32,523 bases of DNA from CAYUWG01 sp964448285 (GTDB lineage: Bacteria > Bacteroidota > Ignavibacteria > SZUA-365), in contig CAYUWG010000044.1 in the NCBI GenBank assembly GCA_964448285.1, forward strand, positions 1 to 32,523. Direction: 5' to 3'. A model generated the notes under the pieces. It ran no database searches and was not told the origin of the DNA. It worked only from the letters and a program-made list of their open reading frames with translations. Position numbers and translations under genes: made by a program. Shown piece by piece: positions 25,104 through 31,953 of this stretch; within the stretch, counting starts at the first letter, position 1, and each line of letters starts with the position of its first letter.

Positions 25104-25511
25104 ATGACCTATGGGCGAATGATATATAACACCTGCTCAGCATTCCTCACTCTCTTTGTGATCACGTGTTCCTCTGTTGGAGCGCAAACATTGGAGCCTG
25201 TCGAAAGTGACTCAGCTCTCTATGTCGTGCTTTTTCGCACCGGCCCGAAGTGGGATCAAACCAAACCCGCGCACGAGCAGGCGCACTTCAAAGACCACAG
25301 CGTGAATCTCCAGCGCCTGCGCAAAACCGGAGCGCTCCTCCTCGGCGCCCGATACTCTGATGTCGGCATGGTCATTCTCTCCGCTCCCTCACAGGAAGAA
25401 GCGAACGCGCATATCGAATCCGATCTATCTGTACAAGCGGGGATTTTTTCCTATGAACTGCACGAGTTCAATGTCTTCTACGGCGGGACAGTGGAGAGGA
25501 AGAAAAAGTAG
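25104..25511 (+). CDS. Exported YciI-like protein
   Basis: About 135 residues. A signal peptide (ending SSVGAQ) precedes a YCII-related dimeric alpha-beta-barrel domain: LYVVLFRTGPKWD, HFKDHSVNLQRLRKTGALLLG, then MVILSAPSQEEANAHIESD and SYELHEFNVFY. The His of FKDH aligns with the usual conserved His of YciI. TTG 25098 and ATG 25104 or 25119 are all possible starts; 25104 is chosen because 25098 overlaps the ATP-grasp stop. It moves with the ATP-grasp gene as one cargo. Function is unknown in this family, and an exported form is unusual. Confidence 0.75.
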   Translation: MTYGRMIYNTCSAFLTLFVITCSSVGAQTLEPVESDSALYVVLFRTGPKWDQTKPAHEQAHFKDHSVNLQRLRKTGALLLGARYSDVGMVILSAPSQEEANAHIESDLSVQAGIFSYELHEFNVFYGGTVERKKK

Positions 25512-25587
25512 AAGTCATGTATTGGAAGTTCTTTGAACATTCTTATTCAGGCTTTTAGTCCAACGAAATCAATTTTCACCTCAACCA

Positions 25588-25662
25588 TCATAAAAGGAGT
25601 TTCCCATGGTACCTCTTTCTTCTCTCTTGCTGCCTGTCCTGCTGTCTGCTGTGGCTGTGTTT
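25588..25662 (+). repeat. Direct repeat 2, right copy (leader and start of the membrane-protein gene)
   Basis: Corresponds to about 23886-23958. The ribosome-binding-site leader CATCATAAAAGGAGTT is almost the same in both copies, and the first 19 codons align at roughly 70% identity. The repeat brackets the ATP-grasp/YciI pair. Confidence 0.75.
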
Positions 25663-26169
25663 CTCGCCAGCTCTGTCATTCACATGGTGTTGAAGTATCA
25701 CAACAAGGATTTTTCGCGTCTCCCGGATGAGAATAAAGTGAGAGACGCATTGCGTCCGCTGAACATTCCTCCGGGTGAGTATGTCATGCCGTATTCCGGT
25801 AGCATGGAAGCGATGAAATCGCCGGAGTATCAGGAGAACGCGAAGAGCGGTCCGGTGATGATCATGGCCGTCATGCCGAACGGCGTACCGACAATGGGGA
25901 AGGAGCTTGTGCTCTGGTTCGTGTACTGCTTGATCGTCGGGATATTCGCCGCATATATCGGTGGGCGAACGCTCGCACCGGGAACGCATTATCTGGCGGT
26001 GTTCCGTGTTGTCGGCACGGTGGCGTTCATCGGTTATGCGCTGGCGCTGTTGCAAAACTCGATCTGGTTCAAGCGAAGTTGGAGCACAACGGCAAAATCC
26101 ATGTTTGACGGGCTTGTCTATGCGTTGCTCACGGCAGGCGTGTTTGGCTGGCTCTGGCCGCAGGTGTAA
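25606..26169 (+). CDS. Conserved membrane protein of unknown function
   Basis: A 187-residue protein behind AAAAGGAG. Hydrophobic segments lie at about 3-28, 105-123, 130-147 and 165-185. The soluble loop between the first two contains LPDENKVRDALRPLNIPPGEYVMP. I recall similar proteins (…LLQNSIWFKRSWSTTAKSMFDGL…) as uncharacterised in many genomes, with no activity assigned. There is no N-terminal signal cleavage site. It lies between the sugar isomerase and the flavin reductase remnants, so it is probably an original member of that operon. Confidence 0.8.
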   Translation: MVPLSSLLLPVLLSAVAVFLASSVIHMVLKYHNKDFSRLPDENKVRDALRPLNIPPGEYVMPYSGSMEAMKSPEYQENAKSGPVMIMAVMPNGVPTMGKELVLWFVYCLIVGIFAAYIGGRTLAPGTHYLAVFRVVGTVAFIGYALALLQNSIWFKRSWSTTAKSMFDGLVYALLTAGVFGWLWPQV

Positions 26170-26187
26170 TACTCCTCTGCTTCAAGC

Positions 26188-26246
26188 GTCAGAAATTCTT
26201 CACCTACCCGCTCGATGATTTGCGAGCCGATGCTGAACGCTTGGGC
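26188..26246 (+). pseudogene. Direct repeat 3, left copy: truncated start of the flavin reductase gene
   Basis: Reads RQKFFTYPLDDLRADAERLG, matching RKKYFTYRSLDDLRADAERLG at the start of the intact gene (26740-26802). By my count 51 of 59 aligned bases match, with one codon deleted. Similarity stops after 26246 and a stop follows at 26264-26266. It begins 18 bases after the membrane-protein stop, preserving that old junction. Confidence 0.85.
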
Positions 26247-26382
26247 TTCGTCGCGTTTCTCCATTGACTGTTTCACCAAGCAGCAGTTCGTGTTTCGTAA
26301 TCACGGTTTGTAAAACGTCATAACAGATGCCGCGTGTCGCAACGGCACTGACAAGAACGTTTGAATCAAGAAAGACTCTCAC
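26200..26382 (-). pseudogene. Truncated PIN-domain toxin
   Basis: From GTG 26382 the frame reads MRVFLDSNVLVSAVATRGIC, then YDVLQTVITKHELLLGE, a typical PIN nuclease (VapC-like) N-terminus with the first catalytic Asp at residue 6. After about residue 37 the family pattern ends. Residues from about 46 to 60 are encoded by the antisense strand of the reductase remnant. The remaining acidic active-site residues are missing, so it should be inactive. Its start overlaps the antitoxin stop (GTGA), the normal arrangement of such operons. Confidence 0.8.
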
Positions 26383-26600
26383 GAAACATCGCGGAAGATA
26401 TCTTCATCTGTCAGATATCCACGAGCTTCAGCAAATGGAATCGAGCGTTTACGAATGTGATCCAGTTCGACAAGTGCAAATTGTCGTCGGAGTGCTTCGC
26501 GAACAAGCTCACTACGGCTTTGTCCAGTTCGCTTCGCAAGGCGAATGAGTTGTTTTTCCAGGTCTTTATCTAAGCGGATAGTCAGGGCTGTTGTTTTCAT
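26379..26600 (-). CDS. Ribbon-helix-helix antitoxin
   Basis: A 73-residue protein with an N-terminal ribbon-helix-helix DNA-binding domain (TTALTIRLDKDLEKQLIRLA, then GQSRSELVREALRRQ) and a C-terminal tail that would wrap the toxin (FAEARGYLTDEDIFRDVS). It is the antitoxin of the truncated PIN toxin downstream and would repress its own promoter. It appears intact although the toxin is broken, so it is now a solitary antitoxin. Confidence 0.87.
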   Translation of the reverse strand: MKTTALTIRLDKDLEKQLIRLAKRTGQSRSELVREALRRQFALVELDHIRKRSIPFAEARGYLTDEDIFRDVS

Positions 26601-26643
26601 GATGTCCAGTGATCTTTTAAATCAGTCGTAGTGACAGCCTCAG

Positions 26644-26660
26644 TGTAAGCCTCACTTACA
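26644..26660 (-). promoter_or_regulatory. Candidate antitoxin operator
   Basis: The perfect inverted repeat TGTAAG-CCTCA-CTTACA lies 44 bases upstream of the antitoxin start. Position and symmetry suit binding by the ribbon-helix-helix dimer. The rest of 26601-26730 shows no gene. Confidence 0.5.
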
Positions 26661-26730
26661 AAGCAAGCACGGAATTTTTATCGTTAAGAGCAATGCACGC
26701 TGTGTCCTGACCGAATAGAGATAAGAGATA

Positions 26731-28164
26731 TTGTCCTCCCGCAAAAAATACTTCACCTACCGTTCGCTTGATGATCTGCGAGCAGATGCTGAACGCTTGG
26801 GCATCGATCTCTCGTTCGATGAAAAGATCGACGCTCTTGGTCATGTTGTCCGAGTTGGGAATCGTACCGTTGGCAACGCGTTCGCAATTCATCCGATGGA
26901 GGGCTGCGACGGGACGCTCGACGGAAAGCCGGATGAACTTACGGTGCGTCGATGGCAACGCTTTGCATCAGGGGGCGCAAAATTGATTTGGGGGGAAGCG
27001 ACGGCGGTGGTACAGGAAGGACGCGCGAACCCGCGACAGCTTCTGATCAATGACGCGAATCTTCCATCTTTCGCTGCTCTTGTTGAAAATACCCGCAGTG
27101 TTCATCGGGCAACGTTTGGCAGCGATGATGATCTGTTGTTAGGCCTGCAACTCACGCATTCCGGGAGATACAGCTATCAGCAGCCGATCATTGCATACCA
27201 TCATCCGCAAGTGGATGCAGTGACGAAATGCGTGGGTTGCACTCTCCCGCATGACTATCCGCTCATTTCGGATGACGAGTTGGAGCGGTTGGAAGATGCC
27301 TATGTCTCAGCGGCGCGTTTGGCGATGCAGGCAGGATTCGATTTCATCGATATAAAACAATGCCACTCGTATCTGCTCAACGAACTTCTCGGTGCGCGCA
27401 CACGCAAGGGTCGTTATGGCGGCAAATTCGAGAACAGAACACGGTTCGTGGGAAACGTTCTCGATAAGATTCGTGCGGAGCTTGGCGACGGAATTCTTCT
27501 CGCATCGCGCATCAATGTTTATGACGGAATTCCCTTTGCCCGTGATGAAGCATCTGGCGTCGGTGTCCCATGCGCGTTCGATGTTCCATATCATTATTCC
27601 TTCGGTCTCAATTCTGATAATCCGCTGGCGTTCGATCTTTCTGAACCGATGAAACTCGTTTCCATGTTGCGTGATCATGGCGTTTCGCTCATCAACGTCA
27701 CGATGGGGAGTCCATACTACAATCCGCATATCGGACGGCCGTTCGAACGCACGCCGGAGGGAAGCTACCTTCAACCCGAACATCCACTGGCCGGAGTGAA
27801 GCGCCACTTCGATGCGACTGCCGCTATACAAAAATCATTTCCCGATTTGCCGATTATCGGTACCGGCTACAGTTGGCTGCAGAGCTACCTCGTCAATGCA
27901 GGCGCAGCGAACGTGCGATCAGGCAATGCATCTTTCGTAGGAGTAGGACGCGGCGCGTTGGCGTATCCGGAGTTTGCTCGTGATGCACTGGAACATGGAA
28001 AGCTCGAATCGAAACGCGTCTGTTTGACCGTGAGCTTCTGCACAGACCTCATGCGTTCCAAGCACAATGAACTCGGACAGTACCCGGTCGGATGCATTCC
28101 GCGAGACCGGTACTATGCGGAAGTGTATCGTGAAACGATTCAACGTCATGAGCAGGTCGGATGA
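26731..28164 (+). CDS. NADH:flavin oxidoreductase (old yellow enzyme family)
   Basis: A 477-residue FMN-dependent TIM-barrel oxidoreductase. Family features are AIHPMEGCDGTLDGKPDELT (FMN-binding start), GGAKLIWGEATAV, LLGLQLTHSGRYS (substrate-site His), FDFIDIKQCHSYLLNELL followed by NRTRFVGNVLDKIR, and a late phosphate-binding PIIGTGYSWLQSYL. It lacks the long C-terminal NAD-binding extension of dienoyl-CoA reductases. The start is TTG 26731. It overlaps the next gene by four bases (ATGA). In this cluster it probably reduces an unsaturated sugar-derived intermediate, which is inference from context. Its first 60 bases are duplicated at 26188-26246. Confidence 0.88.
   Translation: MSSRKKYFTYRSLDDLRADAERLGIDLSFDEKIDALGHVVRVGNRTVGNAFAIHPMEGCDGTLDGKPDELTVRRWQRFASGGAKLIWGEATAVVQEGRANPRQLLINDANLPSFAALVENTRSVHRATFGSDDDLLLGLQLTHSGRYSYQQPIIAYHHPQVDAVTKCVGCTLPHDYPLISDDELERLEDAYVSAARLAMQAGFDFIDIKQCHSYLLNELLGARTRKGRYGGKFENRTRFVGNVLDKIRAELGDGILLASRINVYDGIPFARDEASGVGVPCAFDVPYHYSFGLNSDNPLAFDLSEPMKLVSMLRDHGVSLINVTMGSPYYNPHIGRPFERTPEGSYLQPEHPLAGVKRHFDATAAIQKSFPDLPIIGTGYSWLQSYLVNAGAANVRSGNASFVGVGRGALAYPEFARDALEHGKLESKRVCLTVSFCTDLMRSKHNELGQYPVGCIPRDRYYAEVYRETIQRHEQVG
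26742..26802 (+). repeat. Direct repeat 3, right copy (start of the flavin reductase gene)
   Basis: The intact counterpart of 26188-26246. The last 18 bases (GATGCTGAACGCTTGGGC) are identical in both copies. The repeat brackets the antitoxin/toxin remnant. Confidence 0.85.
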
Positions 28165-29189
28165 GCATCGTGCGCGTGGGTCTTGCGGGCGTGAAGGGAC
28201 ACGGAGCGGTACTTCTCGAAGCTGTGACATCGTGCCCGAATCTCTCGTTCGTCGCATGTCACGATGTCGATGCGGAGGCGATGGAACGAACGGCGGAAAG
28301 GCATGGATGCGCAATCTTCGAAGACTACAGTTCGATGATCGGTTCAGACGAAGTCGATGCAGTTATTCTTGCAACGCCGAACCATTTGCATTACGACCAG
28401 GTCATTGAAGCGCTCGAAATCGGTAAAGACGTCTTCGTGGAGAAACCGCTCTGTGGAAGCGTTGCGGAAGCGTTAGACATCAAGGCAACGGCACTGCGAA
28501 ACGGCCGCGTTTTGCAGGTTGGCTTCAACGCGCGAAAGTTCGAATCGACAGTACGGCTTCGTCAGATTCTGGCGGAAGAGAGCATAGGCGAACCGGTGGC
28601 TTGTGAAGCACATTTTTCTTATGACGCAGGAATGCGAAACGCCATCGCGGATTGGAAGCGCGATCCGCGCAAGTGTCCGCTCTTACCGCTCACGCAGCTC
28701 GGCAGCCATCTCGTCGATCTTCTGATGTTGATTCTTGGCGAAGTTGATTTTGTTTTCACCGGTTCGACGAGCTTGAGGATGCAAACTCTTACCGGCTCAT
28801 CGCTCATCGATTCCACTGCCGTACTCATGAAGTTCGACTCAGGCATTCTTGCAACACTGCACGCGCATTATCTCACACCGGAAGTGTATGAACTAAAACT
28901 TTTCGGTACGGAAGGAAGCATCACATGGACGCCAGGCAACGTGACGCTTGAGATAGTACGGCAAGGGGTGAAAAAGAAGATGGATTACCGTTCAATGAAT
29001 CCGCCTCAGACAAGCTTCCGGAATGAACTTACTGAGTTCGCGAATTGCATTCTAAAAAGGGAGAGGCCAGAGGCCGATGCAAATACTGGATTGAAACAGC
29101 TTATCGTACATGAAGCGCTCGTTCGCTCAGCCGATACAGGAAAGCTTGTATCGATAAAAGATATTCTTCGCGTGAATGCTCTTGCGTGA
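28161..29189 (+). CDS. Gfo/Idh/MocA-family dehydrogenase
   Basis: A 342-residue NAD(P)-dependent oxidoreductase. The Rossmann half begins VRVGLAGVKGHGAVLLEAV; then DAVILATPNHLHYDQVIEAL and DVFVEKPLCGS carry the conserved EKP lysine. The C-terminal alpha/beta domain contains QLGSHLVDLLMLI, with the catalytic-region His/Asp pair. Family substrates are sugars, inositols and sugar acids. Translationally coupled to the flavin reductase (ATGA), so the two probably act in one pathway. Confidence 0.92.
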   Translation: MSIVRVGLAGVKGHGAVLLEAVTSCPNLSFVACHDVDAEAMERTAERHGCAIFEDYSSMIGSDEVDAVILATPNHLHYDQVIEALEIGKDVFVEKPLCGSVAEALDIKATALRNGRVLQVGFNARKFESTVRLRQILAEESIGEPVACEAHFSYDAGMRNAIADWKRDPRKCPLLPLTQLGSHLVDLLMLILGEVDFVFTGSTSLRMQTLTGSSLIDSTAVLMKFDSGILATLHAHYLTPEVYELKLFGTEGSITWTPGNVTLEIVRQGVKKKMDYRSMNPPQTSFRNELTEFANCILKRERPEADANTGLKQLIVHEALVRSADTGKLVSIKDILRVNALA

Positions 29190-29254
29190 GAGTGCATTAT
29201 CCTTTCTATGTCGAATTGAGCACTTGATGGCGGTATTCGATTATTGAAAAACAA

Positions 29255-30052
29255 ATGAGCGATTCCAACAACACACCTTCAGTTCTCATCACCGGCGCGA
29301 GCCGCGGGATCGGACGCGGCATCGCGATACACGCTGCGAAGAACGGTTGGTCCGTCGGTATCAACTTCCTGAGCAATTCCAACGCGGCTGAAGAAACGCG
29401 ACGACTCTGCCAAGAAGCCTCGACCGACGAAGCTCAACAGTTTGTACTGTTACAAGCAGACATTGCCTCTCATGAAGATCGAGCGAGGCTCATCGAAACC
29501 ATGCTTTCAAGCTTTGGCGGTATCGACGCGCTGGTGAACAACGCTGGGATGGCGCCTCGCGAAAGGCGCGATATCGTTGATGCAACTGAGGAAGCTTTCC
29601 GCGAAGTGGTGAATGCGAATCTTATCGGGCCGTATTTCCTCACGCAATCCGTTGCTCGACACTGGCTTAGTGGCACTGCTCAGTCTCGAAGTGCAAGCTT
29701 TATTGTCGTGAACGTTTCCTCTATCTCAGCGGAAGTCGTTTCGCTCAACCGTGGAGAGTACTGTATTTCGAAAGCCGGGCTTTCTATGGCGACAAAACTC
29801 TGGGCAACTCGTCTCGCGCCTCAAGGGATATCAGTGATAGAAATCCGCCCAGGCATCATTGAAAGCGACATGACCGCCGGAGCGAAAGATAAATACGACG
29901 AGCTGATTGCTGATGGGCTGATACCAGAAAGACGCTGGGGCACGGCTGATGATGTGGGGAAGGTTGTTGCAGCGGTTATTTGCAGAGAGTTTCCGTATGC
30001 AACTGGCTCTGTAATAGACGTGGCTGGTGGGATGCAAGTAGGGAGGTTGTAA
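29255..30052 (+). CDS. Short-chain dehydrogenase/reductase (FabG-like)
   Basis: A 265-residue SDR with the cofactor motif TGASRGIG (13-20), NNAG (95-98), an active-site serine in NVSSIS (153-158) and the YxxxK pair Tyr169/Lys173. The late PGIIESDMTAG and GSVIDVAGGMQVGRL are typical of 3-oxoacyl/sugar-ketone reductases. The two- to three-residue context does not fix the cofactor, but the Arg of SRGIG favours NADP. In a cluster with GH88 and KDPG aldolase it could reduce a keto-uronate, as DehR/KduD-type enzymes do. Confidence 0.9.
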   Translation: MSDSNNTPSVLITGASRGIGRGIAIHAAKNGWSVGINFLSNSNAAEETRRLCQEASTDEAQQFVLLQADIASHEDRARLIETMLSSFGGIDALVNNAGMAPRERRDIVDATEEAFREVVNANLIGPYFLTQSVARHWLSGTAQSRSASFIVVNVSSISAEVVSLNRGEYCISKAGLSMATKLWATRLAPQGISVIEIRPGIIESDMTAGAKDKYDELIADGLIPERRWGTADDVGKVVAAVICREFPYATGSVIDVAGGMQVGRL

Positions 30053-30139
30053 TTAACCATACAGTAATATCGAGTAAAAAATGCCCAATGCAATTTGGGA
30101 TTGGATATCCATAAATCCGTAAAAAAGTTACTAATTCAG

Positions 30140-30610
30140 ATGTCAGAAAGACTACCAGTGTTCATATTACATCTAAGCACATTTTATAGGGGCGAGTTAG
30201 ATATCGATGTAAAAAAGTACATCGATAAAATAGATTCCTTGATCTTTACGACCGATGATTGGCAACGAACAATAGAGAAGGAAATCGAAAAAGAAATAAT
30301 ATCAAAGCATGGGAACAACGTGAAGCTGTATGCAGCGGCAATTCCCGCAGATCCAAACGATGTTCTCTGGTGGCTAAGAAGTAGGCACTTCGATCTTACT
30401 TATACAAGGTATTTGAAAGCTAGAGAAATGCGCACAAAGATAGAGCAATCAAGAGTAAAATCAAAAAAAAGAAGAGAGAAGATAAGAACATACATTAGGA
30501 ATAAACGATATAATATTGCTATGATCTTTATCATAATAGCTCTACTTACCGTTTGTATAATTATATTATTATTGTACGAGAGTATCTCAATCATTGAATG
30601 GAAAAAATAG
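30140..30610 (+). CDS. AT-rich orphan gene, single C-terminal membrane segment
   Basis: From ATG 30140 the protein has 156 residues; the frame is open to TTG 30095. The soluble part is lysine- and glutamate-rich and helical. At about 135-152 (from 30095) lies one strong membrane segment (IAMIFIIIALLTVCIIILLLY), preceded by a basic stretch (KSKKRREKIRTYIRNKRY). The base composition is markedly AT-rich (many ATA, AAA, TTA codons), unlike both neighbours. Its last 13 bases overlap the GH88 start. No family is recognised. It looks acquired; a membrane-anchored effector is only one possibility. Confidence 0.6.
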   Translation: MSERLPVFILHLSTFYRGELDIDVKKYIDKIDSLIFTTDDWQRTIEKEIEKEIISKHGNNVKLYAAAIPADPNDVLWWLRSRHFDLTYTRYLKAREMRTKIEQSRVKSKKRREKIRTYIRNKRYNIAMIFIIIALLTVCIIILLLYESISIIEWKK

Positions 30611-31935
30611 ACGAACTCATTCTCCTGTCAGGTGAGAAGATTGAATCGCTTCATCGAAGTTGGTCACACGATCGAGGCGCTCCCGTCTATACCGTCAACG
30701 GTCGCTACACCAATCTCGGCTGGACAGCATGGACGCTTGGATTCCATTACGGTTCAGCGCTCATGCAGTACGAATTGACAGGTGAGGAAAAATTTCTCGA
30801 CATCGGAAGGAAGGGAATTCTCGAAAGCATGCCCGTCTATCTCACGCACACGGGAATACATGACCACGGCTTTCATATCGTCAGCACGTACGGGAATCTC
30901 CTTCGTCTCATGAATAACGGATCGATTCCTGAAAACGAGTGGGAGCGACAGTATTATGAGTTGGCGTTGAAAGTCAGCGGCGCTGTGCAGGCCGTGCGAT
31001 GGACAGAGTTGGGCACGCATGAGGGTTTCATACACTCGTTCAACGGACCGCATTCCCTTTTCGCGGATACGATGCGCTCCTTGCGTTCACTTGCGCTCGC
31101 ACATTCGCTCGGTCACGAGTTGCTCGGAGAACAAGAGGCGAGAATCAATCTTCTCCACAGACTCCTTCAGCATGTGGAAGCAACATTGAAGTACAATGTC
31201 TATTACGGTGAAGGCCGCGATGCATACGACGTTCCCGGGCGGGTTGCCCATGAATCTATCTTCAATGTGAAGTCAGGAACGTATCGCTGTCCGAGTTCTC
31301 AACAAGGCTATTCACCTTTTACAACGTGGATGCGCGGACTTGCGTGGGTGCTGCTCGGTAGCGCTGAGCAGTTGGAGTATCTCAGCACATTGAACGAAGA
31401 GGAATTCCCGGAATGGATGACGAAGCGGGACACTCTCGAAAAGCTTGAACGAGCCGCGATCGTAACAGCAGAATTCTATCTCCAGAATTCTGCGGCAGAT
31501 GGTATCGCATATTGGGACTCCGGTGCACCCGGTCTCACGAACCGCGGTGATTACCGCTCTCGCCCCGCTGATCCATTCAACGATTTCGAGCCGGTCGATA
31601 GCTCCGCATCGGTAATCGCGGCTCAAGGACTGTTAAGGCTCGGCATGTACATGGGCGAAAGCGGGAGCAGATACTCATCCTCCGGACATGAAATCAGCAA
31701 TACATTGTTCGCACGGCCATACTTGTCTGAAGATCCACAACATCAGGGATTGATCCTGCATTCGATATATCACAAACCCGGAGCGTGGGATCATATTCCG
31801 GATGGGAGGAAAGTACCAAGCGGAGAGTCCTCAATGTGGGGAGATTATCACGGGCGTGAATTACTCCTTATGCTCAAGAGAATGAATACCGGACAGAGAC
31901 AGTATTCCTTTCTTGAAGCGCTTCGTCAAGCGTAA
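30598..31935 (+). CDS. Glycoside hydrolase family 88 (unsaturated glucuronyl hydrolase-like)
   Basis: A 445-residue alpha/alpha-barrel enzyme. The catalytic aspartates expected for GH88 are present: Asp89 in GIHDHGF and Asp157 in SLFADTMRSL. Other family hallmarks are YTNLGWTAWTLGFHYGSA, GYSPFTTWMRGLAWVLLGSA, then PVDSSASVIAAQGLL and MWGDYHGRELLL. These enzymes hydrate the double bond of unsaturated uronic acids at oligosaccharide ends left by polysaccharide lyases, releasing a keto-uronate. No signal peptide, so it acts on imported oligosaccharides in the cytoplasm. It is 18 bases from the KDPG aldolase gene. Confidence 0.92.
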   Translation: MEKIDELILLSGEKIESLHRSWSHDRGAPVYTVNGRYTNLGWTAWTLGFHYGSALMQYELTGEEKFLDIGRKGILESMPVYLTHTGIHDHGFHIVSTYGNLLRLMNNGSIPENEWERQYYELALKVSGAVQAVRWTELGTHEGFIHSFNGPHSLFADTMRSLRSLALAHSLGHELLGEQEARINLLHRLLQHVEATLKYNVYYGEGRDAYDVPGRVAHESIFNVKSGTYRCPSSQQGYSPFTTWMRGLAWVLLGSAEQLEYLSTLNEEEFPEWMTKRDTLEKLERAAIVTAEFYLQNSAADGIAYWDSGAPGLTNRGDYRSRPADPFNDFEPVDSSASVIAAQGLLRLGMYMGESGSRYSSSGHEISNTLFARPYLSEDPQHQGLILHSIYHKPGAWDHIPDGRKVPSGESSMWGDYHGRELLLMLKRMNTGQRQYSFLEALRQA

Positions 31936-31953
31936 GGTGCATCGGATATTGCT

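Noticed and set aside
24016..25143. Minus-strand open frame (375 codons)
   Set aside because: Mirror of the ATP-grasp gene, caused by its GC-rich codons; no motif, while the + frame has ATP-grasp features.
30080..30121. Short frame MPNAIWDWISINP before the orphan gene
   Set aside because: Thirteen codons, no ribosome binding site, in AT-rich non-coding sequence.
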